NCBI RefSeq assembly: GCF_020283565.1
Contig: NC_060063.1
Location: forward strand, 23,118,777-23,182,776
Length of the DNA: 64,000 nucleotides
Direction of reading: 5' to 3'
Source of the DNA: Trifolium pratense
Lineage: Eukaryota; Streptophyta; Magnoliopsida; Fabales; Fabaceae
The notes under the pieces are model-generated. The model was not told the DNA's origin and made no database searches. It worked only from the letters and a program-made list of their open reading frames with translations. This document shows positions 1 through 9,532 of the stretch, piece after piece. The position numbers and the translations under genes were made by a program. Numbering within the stretch: the first letter of the stretch is position 1; every line of letters begins with the position of its first letter.

Positions 1-406
1 AGAATTTATTTTTCTACTACTTATGATATGCATGTTTACATAGGAATTTATTCTTCCTATTCTCTGTGGCGCTGCTCAAATATTAAGGAGTTTATTTCTC
101 CGATCTTGAATCCACTATGTGAGAGTTTATTTCTCTCTATCTGTACTTTGAGGCTAGATGTGTTATGTTCCGCTATTGCATGCCTCTGATGCTTACGTGC
201 TAGCTATCTATTCATCTGATGAATTTCTTTACTCTCTTTCCTAGTTGTGTGTGTATGTTGACTCGAAGGAAAGTTTAAATAGCTTAGCATCGTTCTACTT
301 TCTTTCCTAGTTGTGTGCTTATGTTGACTCGAAGGAAAGTCTAGACTGTATCTCTCTATGCACTGGCCTAAGGTTGTTTTAGCCAAAATTTGCCAAAGGG
401 GGAGAT
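1..406 (+). mobile_element. 3' internal end of a Sirevirus-like Ty1/copia element (cut by window edge)
   Basis: This is non-coding sequence leading into a polypurine tract (AAAGGGGGAGAT, about 396-406) that abuts an LTR beginning TGTTGG. The combination of a purine tract, an LTR immediately after it and duplicated hairpins upstream matches the 3' non-coding region of Sirevirus-type copia elements. No coding part is visible, so the body lies to the left of the window. Confidence 0.65.
236..339 (+). repeat. Duplicated hairpin upstream of the Sirevirus-like LTR
   Basis: Two nearly identical 38-bp units lie at 236-273 and 302-339, offset by 66 bp. Each starts CTTTCC and ends GGAAAG, so each can fold into a stem-loop. 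Sireviruses are known to carry repeated stem-loops close to the polypurine tract. The role here is not known. Confidence 0.6.
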
Positions 407-1335
407 TGTTGGTGTTTTGATTGGCTACATTTTGCAAAAGCCAACCAGCCAGATGCTGGACTGAGGTGCTGTAGCATTATAGTACAGCATCCTTATGCTC
501 TGTTTTTCGTGCAGAATTTTTATTTCAAATCTGAGTCAAGATTTGCTTCAATTATATATTCAGGCACGTGCGTCTGGGCAAAACGAGCCTTGCTCAGCAA
601 GTTTTATTAAAGTCGGCTGAAGGAATGTTATTTAAAACAAAAATATAATTATATTATATTTTTGCGTTTTTTTTTGTTTGGTACAACATGAATTATATTT
701 CTGGAAATAATCTAGGGTTGGCCGCAATTCCTACAGCTGTATTTGTCTGAAGATCTAGCTTGCCCATCAAGACAATTGAAGACTATAAATATGTGAAGCC
801 TCAAGCTATTATTCTCGTGTATTCTAAACCTTGTATTACAAAAAGTGTGCGTTTTTAAGGTTTAGTGTGTGTGTCTTTTGTAAGCCTTTCTTGTGTCACT
901 TTGATGCAAGTTTAGGACTGGGTTTTGGTTGTTAATTGTAAACGACTCCTAAGCTTTGAAGTACGGAGTTCGTGTGTGTGATTCACTCATAAGCTTTTAA
1001 GCAAGAGTGTGGTCTAGTTTCTAGGAGAGTGTCTCCATCCTTATTATTATTATTGACAGCAACATAGTATGTTGTTAGAGGGAATTTGGGACGGGGTCTC
1101 ATTATCTAAGAGGTTCTTAGGTAGGATTGCACGGGTAGTGTCTAGGTGATAAGTCAAGTACCGGGTGTTGGTCGAGGGCTTTGAACTAGAGCTATTATAG
1201 TGGATTCATTCCTGGATTGGTATCCCACAGAGTAGGTGACGTTGCACTGAACTGGGTTAACAATTATCTGTGTTATTTATTGTTCAGCAATTTATTTATT
1301 TATTTACTGTGTTCTGCGACTGTGTTGCTGCAACA
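407..1335 (+). mobile_element. 3' LTR of a Sirevirus-like Ty1/copia retrotransposon
   Basis: The LTR begins TGTTG and ends CAACA, a 5-bp terminal inverted repeat. A polypurine tract lies directly upstream. No primer-binding site follows, which identifies a 3' (or solo) LTR. A TATA-like TATAAAT is at about 784-790, placing U3 to its left and R/U5 to its right. Length is 929 bp. The target duplication cannot be checked because the 5' end is outside the window. The downstream flank is a broken host gene. Confidence 0.65.
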
Positions 1336-1418
1336 TATGCTATAGCATCTTGTGCAGCATTGTGTTCACTGCGTGCCAGATTACATGAATGGTTTATTTT
1401 ATTGTGTCATATTGGTAG

Positions 1419-1544
1419 GGTGATTATGTTGAGGATTTTCAACCACTATGTGAAGTTCAAAGTGATAAAGCTACTATAGAAATTACGAGTCGGTACAAAG
1501 AAAAAGTTTCTAATATTCTTCGTGGTCCTGGTGACATTGTAAAG
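1419..1544 (+). pseudogene. Stranded lipoyl-domain exon of branched-chain keto-acid dehydrogenase E2
   Basis: A 126-bp open stretch is bounded by AG at 1417-1418 and a GTGAGT donor at 1545. Its 42 codons begin GDYVEDFQPLCEVQSDKAT and contain the lipoyl-lysine motif SDKATIEITS, followed by GPGDIVK. That is characteristic of the lipoyl domain of the mitochondrial E2 acyltransferase in leucine/isoleucine/valine breakdown. I see no neighbouring exons of the enzyme (mitochondrial presequence, linker, catalytic domain). The copy therefore looks like an isolated fragment left beside the Sirevirus-like LTR. The exon is undamaged, so the separation may be recent, or further exons may lie left of the window beyond the retroelement. 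It could be read as an exon of a gene disrupted by that insertion. Confidence 0.7.
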
Positions 1545-2222
1545 GTGAGTTATGAAATCTCATTCTGTTGGTATAATTCAGTAGGATGATGTTTATAGTT
1601 TCAATTTAGAAATTGTTAGGGTACATTGGTGTGGGAGGGATTGAGAGAAGTTGATTGAAACATATCTCATTTGAGATTAGACTTTAGTTTAATGTTGTAT
1701 TTTTAAGTTTATTGATACTGTTTGAGAGAATTAGAAGTGAGTGAGCCAATGAAACAAGTGAAAAACAGAAAGAAAGTTGGCTGCATTTCATTACCAAGCC
1801 TGCTTTTTATGATTACATAAGAGCATGACATAGGAAGCTGATACGTGTTCTGACCTCAAGTCGGCTGCATTGCTTTTCTGACATATTGTCCGCTTTGGAT
1901 TTTATTTGAGTTCTCACGGTTTTGTCATTAGGTAAAAGGGTTCTCATTGAGTTAGAGTGAGTGTTTATAATCTATTCTTAGTCTTTATTCCTAAGTAATG
2001 CGAGAATTTTTGGTGTATCAGAAAAATATGGTAATAATACACAAATATATATGGGGCCTTTCCACGGCCTTTTTTTAGTGGTTGAAGTCTTCAAGCCAGT
2101 TAACTATGGAAAATATACTTTAATGACCTATATCTTGCATTAGTGTTTTGGTTATGTGATGTTAGTCTACACTCTAAGGATCACTTTGAAGATAATTATT
2201 TTTCTTTTAACTTTGTTAGGTT

Positions 2223-2300
2223 TTCCGGTTCCAGTCATGGGCATCTAATCGTTTAATGACAGCTGAACAACGTGTTGAGCTTTTAAAGCATGTACAGTAA
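2223..2300 (+). other. Possible terminal exon of an unrecognised gene
   Basis: After a pyrimidine-rich stretch and TTAG, a frame of 25 codons ends in TAA (residues RLMTAEQRVELLKHVQ at the end). It is followed by sequence resembling a 3' UTR. The coding look is modest and I do not recognise the protein. It may belong to the same damaged locus as the E2 exon, but it does not match the E2 chain I know. Confidence 0.25.
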
Positions 2301-3083
2301 GCAGCACAAGAAGGTATCATCTGATGTTAGTGAACTTGATGTTAGTGGACACTGCTACTATGAATGCCTACAATGGTGGATGGATTGCTTTTTGTAGAAC
2401 ACGTAGATTGGTTGATGGGATGCACTTTTGCTCTTCTTTATTACGTGACTTTTGATAGTAGTGTCATATTTTATTTTGATAGTAATGTTGAATGGATATG
2501 ATGTGTGATGTTCCCATAATACCTTCTGTCATGGTGAAGTTAATTTAAAAAAGAAGATGGAATGATTTACTATCCTGTAACCAACACTTTTTTTTTTTGA
2601 CAAAAGATAAAACCAGCACTTAAATCTCGGAAAAATTATCAATTTCTACCTAACACTTAAATATTAGGCTTTAATAACAGGTTCTAAATTTTTAAGATAA
2701 TCGCTAAAACTACGAGTTTAATAGAGATGCTTGAAGTATAAGTATAGATGGAGTGAGGAGGTTAAGTATCCTTTTTTTTTTTACCGAAGGAGGTTAAGTA
2801 TCCTATCTCTAGAGTGGTCTTGGTTGTGGCGTTGGTTCATCTACTTGCCTCTTCCTCGATCAAAATCATATGTTCATTGTTTCATAAAAGAATTAACATG
2901 ATCCCATATTATTTTTCTATACTTTATCTTAACTACCATATTTTGCATGCTTTAACTTAATATTCACATGCTGATGACTAACTCTCTTGGCTCATATCAA
3001 CCATGATTGGCATATAGATGCATATGCTTACCCCCTTTCATTGTTTACCACCATGATCGATATATATTGGACGTTCCGCAAAA
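2301..3083. other. Intergenic AT-rich sequence
   Basis: No coding frame or RNA gene is visible. Part of it probably belongs to the Helitron whose 3' end is at 3111. I could not place that element's 5' TC terminus. Confidence 0.4.
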
Positions 3084-3111
3084 CCCGTGCAACGCATGGG
3101 CAGCCATCTAG
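3084..3111 (+). mobile_element. Helitron 3' terminus
   Basis: A GC-rich hairpin (CCCGTGC/GCATGGG, 3084-3100) is followed 11 bases later by CTAG at 3108-3111 and then T. A hairpin about 10 bases before CTRR, with insertion before T, is the diagnostic Helitron 3' end. It resembles the terminus of the 33158-34189 element. Confidence 0.6.
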
Positions 3112-3611
3112 TAACTCAAAACGTATTTAATTAAACAAAGCATCTTTTCCACTAGGTTGAGTCAGCTTCACAGATTAAATTTTCCTGAAGCAATGAAAGA
3201 GTATTGTATTGTGTTTGATGATGATTTCAATTTCAAGTTAGTTTGATGAATTCAAAACGAGAAATGTATGCGATCAATAGCAAGGGTCCATGCTACATCT
3301 CGTGGGTTAGTTAGAAAATTATTATTAGCCTTTGATTAGAAAAAATAGATGGTTGAAATTTGGTGTCAAAGTAATGTTTGATACCTGGTATTAATGAACC
3401 TTAATTCATATTGAAAATATTTTTGGCAGAGTTTCCATAATTTTATTTGAATTTTATTTAAGTTAAAAAATATACTTCATAATTACAAAAAAGAATCACA
3501 ACCGTCAAACACCATAAAACAAACTTTGTCTCAAACTAGATTACGTACTACTTTAAAAATTGAAAACTATATGTAGACTATATCTCAAATTTTGTCAAAA
3601 AAAAAAAAAAA
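3112..3611. other. Intergenic sequence without a recognisable gene
   Basis: AT-rich spacer between the Helitron end and a foldback element. I see no coding frame and no clear repeat apart from a poly(A) run at the right edge. Confidence 0.4.
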
Positions 3612-4141
3612 GGCTTTAATGCAGTTTTGATCCCCCTATTTTGAAAAACCTGAACTTTTGATCCCCCTATTTTAAAACTCAGCACTTTTGATCCCCCTAT
3701 TTTAGTTTTTTGTTAGTTTTAGTCCCCCACCTCAATTTGGTCAAACTTTTGATCCCCCTATATACTCACTGATGACGTGACATTGTACATGTGGACAAAC
3801 AATTTCCTTAGATAGTGTCTCGAGCCCCAATCTTTTGCTTCTTTGATTGGAGTGATGTAAACACGATCATCTTTAAGGAATCCCATTGCAAAACATGCAT
3901 CTCTATAGGTCAAATATTGTGTGTCACCAATTTTTCTGACATCATCATAGCAAGTTGTCCACATGTACAATGCCATGTCATCAGTGAGCATGACACATTA
4001 GCAAAAGTTTGACCAAATTGAGGTGGAGGACTAAAACTAACAAAAAACTAAAATAGGGGGATCAAAAGTGCTGAGTTTTAAAATAGGGGGATTAAAAGTT
4101 CAGGTTTTTCAAAATAGGGGAATCAAAACTGCATTAAAGCC
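3612..4141. mobile_element. Foldback/MULE-type MITE with long inverted repeats
   Basis: The left end GGCTTTAATGCAGTTTTGA is the reverse complement of the right end. Complementarity continues inward for about 190 bp per arm, including GATCCCCCTATTTT blocks and the pair around 3772-3800 and 3953-3981. The 530-bp element sits in poly(A), so the expected 9-bp duplication of a Mutator-like insertion cannot be separated from the run. Small open frames inside it are by-products of the palindrome. Confidence 0.75.
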
Positions 4142-4515
4142 AAAAAAAAAAATACTAACGAAAATTTTTTTTTATCTAAAACAAATTATCCCAAAATTAG
4201 AAAAAAAAAAGAATGTAGCAAAAAAAAAAAGAAGAGAAAAAGATTTTATCGTATCTAAAACAATTATCCTAATCCAAAAATGAATTGACAGATAGGCATT
4301 AACTGTAATAAAAGTCAGCCCTAAACTTAAGAAACTTTTCAATTACCCAACCCAAACCAGTGAAATAAATAACCCTCTCACTCTCTCACTGATACCTAAA
4401 CACAAAGTTAACGGATCTTAATCGTTCTTAATTCTTAATTTTTCCCTCATTCTTAATTTTTTCTCTCACTGATACTCTCTCATTCTTAGTTTTTCTCTCA
4501 CTGAACGGTGAAAAA

Positions 4516-7210
4516 ATGATGAAGGAATGTGATTTTCACTACGCTGCGACTGTAATGCATAAACCTAAGAAACGGTTAAGGGAATTCGGTGACGCCGCTG
4601 ATTCTCACTGTTACTCACTCGCTGATCAATGTGGTTTGCGTCTTCGCCGTCGGATCAACGGTGACTGGGTCCCACCTCTCCTTCCACCACAGGTAATTTT
4701 CATTGCTAATTTTTTGTAATCGGTGATAACATTCATAATGTTTTTGTAATTTTCAATTTAATTTTGAATGTGACGGTAGTTTTGATTAACATGCATGTAG
4801 TTATAAATCTCACTGATAAGATTAAATTTGTTTAGAGTTTAATGGATATACTGACACTGTAAAATTGTTTTACACAATCATTCATCGAAAAGATTAAATT
4901 TTTTTAGAGTTTAATGAAGATACTAACTGTGTAAGATTGTTTTACATGATCATTCACCGAAAAGATTAAATTTTTTTAGAGTTTAATGAAGATACTAACC
5001 GTGTAAAATTGTTTTACATGATCATTCACCGAAAAGATTAAATTTTTTAGAGTTTAATGAAGATACTAACTGTGTAAAATTGTTTTACATGATCATTCAC
5101 CGAAAAGATCAAAATTTTTTAGAGTTTAATGAAGATACTGACAGAGTGACAGTGTAAAATTGTTTTACATGATCATTCACCGAAAAGATTAAATTTTTTT
5201 TAGAGTGTAATGAAGATACTGACTGAGTGACAGTGTAAAATTGTTTTACATGATCATTCAATAAAAAAATTTGAATTTGTTATATCATATGAAAAAAGTG
5301 TGGTAAAGTGGAATGATGTGGCGGAAAACATGGTTGTTATTGTTTGACATTGTAAACTTCTTTACACCGTCAATGCATATTTCTAAACTTTGATGTACAT
5401 ATTTTTTATCAAAAAATGCTGATTGTTCGAACCTTAGCGTGTGTTAGAGTGTTGGTGCGTAACATTACTCTTTTTGTATTGGTTATGTGCTAAATTATAT
5501 GAAACTTGTGTTACAGGAAAAACCACCTGAGATGAAGAAAAAGATTAAGCTCATAATCAAATTCACGGGGAAGTCAAAAAACGAGTCCAAATTTAAAAAG
5601 GGGGAAACAGTGGAAGTTAGCGACGGCAATGAAGGTTATAAAGGTGCTTGGTTTGTGGCTACTGTTATTGACACATTAGAAAAAGAAAGGTTTCTAGTTG
5701 AATACAAAGATTTGGTGACAAATGATGATGGTACTCGACCCCTGAAAGAAGAAATTGATGCTAAGTTTATTAGGCCTTCTCCTCCTTATGTTCCAAATTT
5801 TGGTTCTTTCAAAAAGTTACAAGAAGTGGATGCATGGTACAATGATGCTTGGTGGGAAGGTGTGGTTGTTGAATTAGTGAACACGACAGAGTGTTCTGTT
5901 CATTTTATGAACAATGAAGTGTTGAAAATTGAATGTTCGAAGCTAAGACCTCATCAAGATTGGATTAATGGAAAATGGATCATGTCTTCTAAGGTACATT
6001 ACTTAGCTTCTCTTTTTTATAAATTGAATTTTCCCTGAATTGCATTTGCAGTGTAAAAACAGCTTTGAAAATTAACTTAAGAGTATGTTTGGATCATGTA
6101 ATTGGAAATTTGAAAAGAGATACAAAATTAGAATTTTCAAACATTTGAGTCAAATTTAAAATGTCAAAAAGTTGAGGGACCAACTTCTAAATATGAAAAT
6201 AGGGACCAGTTTGCAAATATTGAAATTCTCATATTTGATTAGACTATCCTGTATATACTTTTTATAAGAGTTGTAAATATTTAGTAACACCAGAGCATGT
6301 CAAAACCGTAGTTATTATTACTCTAATATTTGGTTAGACTATCTTGTTCAATCGAGTGCATGTTTCCGAGATAAAGGGTTGTAATAATCGATGGAGGAAG
6401 AAACTTACTTGCTAAAACAAAGTTTTTGCATGATTCTTAACTTGAGAACTCATGGAAACCATTTAATTTAAACATTTCTGTTTGGTTTCATTAAAGTTGG
6501 ATTGAAGTTAAATTCTATTGTAATGTTTCTAGATTATAGATATAAGATAGTATAATATCATGTCCAAAAGATTCATTTTATGATTTTATTTTTTATTAAT
6601 GTTGTTAATTTTTTAATGTATCTATCAGGAGCCGAGTGAGCTAGTGAAGAAGTTTGGAGATGTGATGCCAAAAGCCAACAATCTTGCCGGAACAAAGTTG
6701 ATTTTGAAATATCCGATTCCTTGTGAGAATGCAAAGCAACCTACAGCTGTAATAACAAGGACACTATACACTGGAAGCAAATTTGATTTACATTTCTACA
6801 AAGGGGAAAAGGTAGAAATTCGAAGTGATGAAAAAGGCTATGAAGGTTCATGGTATACAGCAACTGTTGTCGATTTCTTCAATAATGGAAAGTACTTGGT
6901 GGAGTATTCGACACTGAAAACAGATGACTTAACAGAACCACTGAAAGAAGAAATAAATGTTTCAGATATTAGACCGTGTCCGCCTGAAGTTGATCGTTTT
7001 TGTCGATATGTGACATGCCAAAGGGTTGATGTTTGGTTTAATGATGGATGGTGGGAAGGTGTAGTATCTAATGTTGCTCATGGTTTCAATGGTTTCGAGT
7101 ATAAGGTTTATTTTTGGACTTCGAATGAGGAGCTGGAATTTGAACACTGTTATCTTAGGCCTCATCAAGATTGGATTGATGGAAGATGGATGCTTGCTTC
7201 TTTTGTATGA
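4516..7210 (+). CDS. Agenet (Tudor-like) domain protein, three exons
   Basis: Exons are 4516-4692, 5517-5993 and 6629-7210. All junctions are GT-AG and in phase 0, giving 411 residues. Exon 2 (residues 60-218) and exon 3 (219-411) each encode one Agenet doublet. The shared landmarks are KGE.VE, a Gly-Tyr-Lys/Glu-Gly block, VDAWYND or VDVWFND, WWEGVV, and a closing LRPHQDWI(N/D)G(K/R)W. The two exons therefore look like an exon duplication. Agenet modules are plant Tudor-family folds that often bind methylated histone tails. In the DUF724 family they precede a C-terminal DUF724 region, which is absent here, so this is a short Agenet-only protein. Exon 1 is basic (PKKRLREF, LRLRRR) and may help nuclear targeting. 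I chose the ATG at 4516; Met2 is an alternative. A CT-rich stretch precedes the start. Intron 1 holds a minisatellite. Confidence 0.85.
4857..5265 (+). repeat. Minisatellite in intron 1 of the Agenet gene
   Basis: About six tandem copies of a roughly 72-81-bp unit contain TGTAAAATTGTTTTACATGA, CATTCACCGAAAAGATTAAA and AGAGTTTAATGAAGATACT. The inner TGTAAAATTGTTTTACA is itself near-palindromic. Related sequence recurs at 5270-5400 and 24810-24990, so the array probably grew from a dispersed MITE. Confidence 0.75.
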
Positions 7211-7417
7211 TCACTTTAACAAAACAAACTTACTTCAAATGTTTGGTGTATATATTCAGTATAAATGTAGGGTGTTATATTTTTTATTCAAAAATATTTG
7301 AAAAATATATTTAGCCCGATAATTAACAATCATATTGAAAATTATGACTAATATTGTCTTTTAAAGTAGTTCTTGTAATGATTAGAGTGTCCTTAAATCC
7401 ATCTATTCTGATTTGGT

Positions 7418-7649
7418 CGATGTTGGTAATTTTTCGGGCAATGGTCTTATAACTTTAAATGTTTATAAGTTGAACGTTGATGGTAGTTCATTTGGCAATC
7501 TAAGAAATTCAAATTATTATGGTGGAATCCTTTTTAATTTTAGTGGTGTTTTCGTTCTATTATTTGTGAATATGATTCTCAGACAACAAATGTTTCTCTT
7601 GGCCGATGATCATTCTTATGTGTCTTTGGTGTCCCATAACAACAAGTAA
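7418..7649 (+). pseudogene. RNase H-like (RVT_3) fragment
   Basis: The frame contains KLNVDGSSFGN followed by YYGGILFNFSGVF. This is the first beta-hairpin of the RNase H-like domain found in plant non-LTR retroelement relics (usual form K.NvDGS..GNpG.aG.GGvlRd..G). The remaining acidic positions are missing or not aligned. It is a short decayed fragment downstream of the Agenet gene. Confidence 0.5.
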
Positions 7650-8286
7650 TTTATCAGGATCTTAGTTTCACTCACACTCTTCATGTAGAAAACGTTTGTG
7701 TTGATTGGCTAGTTAATCATAGTGTTTTTTCTATGCATATTGTTGTCATACTTTGTTCTTGTCCTCCTCAACTATTATGAACTTTTCTGGCTAACGTAAT
7801 TGGAGTTATAGTTTCATAAAAGATCTTTGTTTTTATTTGTTTCTTTCTTTCTTTTGTATATCCACGGATAAAAAAATCGCATATTTGATAATTAAAGTAT
7901 TTTTATAATGTCCGCTATTTAAGTAATCAAAAGGTATAAATAGAAATACGTATAACGCGCAAGAAATAAATAGGATAACAGAAGAAAATCTCATTTCAAC
8001 ATTTTCCTCTAATTAGGACTCATAAACTTTTTAAAGCCTTTTTCATAATCTTTATGTGTAACTCTTAGCTTGAGCCTACCTTCGCACACCTCCAAGTATA
8101 AATCAAAAATTTTAATACTTCTACCTATTATCACACATTTTAATACTTCTACCTATTATAATTCAAAATCTCCATTATCTCAAGCTTAATTCAAGTGTCA
8201 TAGTTTGATTCAAAAAAATAAAATGAAGGTGTCATAGTCTAATCCATCAAACATACTTATTGTTCAATGATAAAAAAAAAAAAAAA
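7650..8286. other. Intergenic sequence without a recognisable gene
   Basis: AT-rich spacer with a short internal repeat (the CTTCTACCTATTAT block at 8118 and 8145). I see nothing coding. Confidence 0.4.
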
Positions 8287-8785
8287 GTTAAATATGTTTT
8301 TGGTCCCTATTGTTTCCCAGAATTTTCATTTTAGCCCTTGAAGATTATTTTCACACATTTTAGTCCTGAAATTTTTTTCGTCAATGTTTTTAGTCCAAAC
8401 TTTTCATTCAACTCGTGCATACCATTTTAATTTTTTTTTTCTGTGGTCATCTTTAGTACATTATATGAATCTATGTTACAAAAGTTAAATTTTTTTTAAC
8501 AAAAGATGAATTAAATATGAATATTTTAGTTTTTGCACATAAAAATTCATAAATAATTAATCTTATGTTAAAAAATTCTAAATTTTTATCGGAGATGTTC
8601 TTATAATATTATAAACATGAATACAAAAAATCATTCAAAAATGTGAAAGTATACACGAGTTGAATGAAAAGTATGGACTAAAAGCATTGACGGAAAAAAC
8701 TTCAGAGACTAAAAAGTGTGAAAAAAATCCTCAGAGACTAAAATGAAAATTCTGAAAAACTATAGAGACCAAAGACATATTTAAC
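8287..8785. mobile_element. MULE-type MITE with inverted ends
   Basis: The left end GTTAAATATGTTTTTGGTCC pairs with GGACC-type sequence ending in ATATTTAAC at 8785. The arms continue inward (ACTCGTGCATAC against its complement near 8650). Flanks are A-rich on both sides, which obscures the target duplication. It is non-coding. Confidence 0.65.
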
Positions 8786-8906
8786 ACAAAAAAAATTATG
8801 GCTCATGTGTATGAAAAAAAATTGTTGAGTGGATAATACTCATTTTATGTACCACACAAATTATTCGATGAACATTAGTAATCGCTAACGTCATTTAATG
8901 TACTGA

Positions 8907-9157
8907 TGCATAATGGAAAGTACTTGGTGGATTATTCGACACTGAAAACAGATGACTTAACAGAACAACCAAAAAAAGAAGTAACTGTTTCGGATATTAG
9001 ACCGTGTCTGCCTGATGTTGATATCGTTTTTTTCGATAATGTGACACGCCAAAGGGTTGATGTTTGGTTTAACGATGGATGGTGGGAAGGTGGAGTATCT
9101 AAGGTTGCTCGTGGTTTCAAATTGAGAATAGATGACTCATGGTTGTATTATGAATAG
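8907..9157 (+). pseudogene. Partial duplicate of the Agenet gene's last exon
   Basis: Nucleotides 8907 to about 9120 are a close copy of 6886 to about 7087 in exon 3 of the Agenet gene, with small indels. The residual frame encodes NGKYLVDYSTLKTDDLTE and VDVWFNDGWWEGGVSK, then diverges and stops at 9157. The upstream half of the doublet, the splice acceptor and the LRPHQDW end are missing. It is a truncated, probably non-functional copy 1.7 kb downstream of its parent. Confidence 0.8.
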
Positions 9158-9238
9158 ATGACTCATACACTGCCATTCTAAATGTTTGAATAAGGAAACA
9201 ATAAACTATGTATCTATGCTGTTATTGGGCATTATCTA

Positions 9239-9529
9239 TGAACCAATATTGTATCATTTGCAAATGGAAGAATACCAAATCAGCTTCAGTGGAATACCAA
9301 ATTAAAATGATCATTTACAGGGCGAGGTGAATTGTGTTTCAGGCCTATAGAACCTATACATTTGATACCCATACAAGGCACATTGTATTTTCCAAGTATA
9401 TCAATACATGTATAAAACCTTCCATAAAAACACTAATACAAATTGAGAACAATTCAATTGACCTCAAGTCTGTGAACCAATATTGTATCATTTGCAAATG
9501 GAAGAATACCAAATCAGCTTCAGTGGAAT
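9239..9529 (+). repeat. 57-bp direct duplication in the 3' flank of the KASH-like gene
   Basis: The 57-bp blocks at 9239-9295 and 9473-9529 are the same sequence (start TGAACCAATATTG, end CAGTGGAAT), offset by 234 bp. The right copy stops just before the stop codon of the minus-strand gene at 9533. It is therefore a duplication of that gene's 3' UTR. Confidence 0.8.
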
Positions 9530-9532
9530 GGT

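Noticed and set aside
4068..4283. Lys-rich frame
   Set aside because: Arises from the A-rich edge of a foldback MITE.
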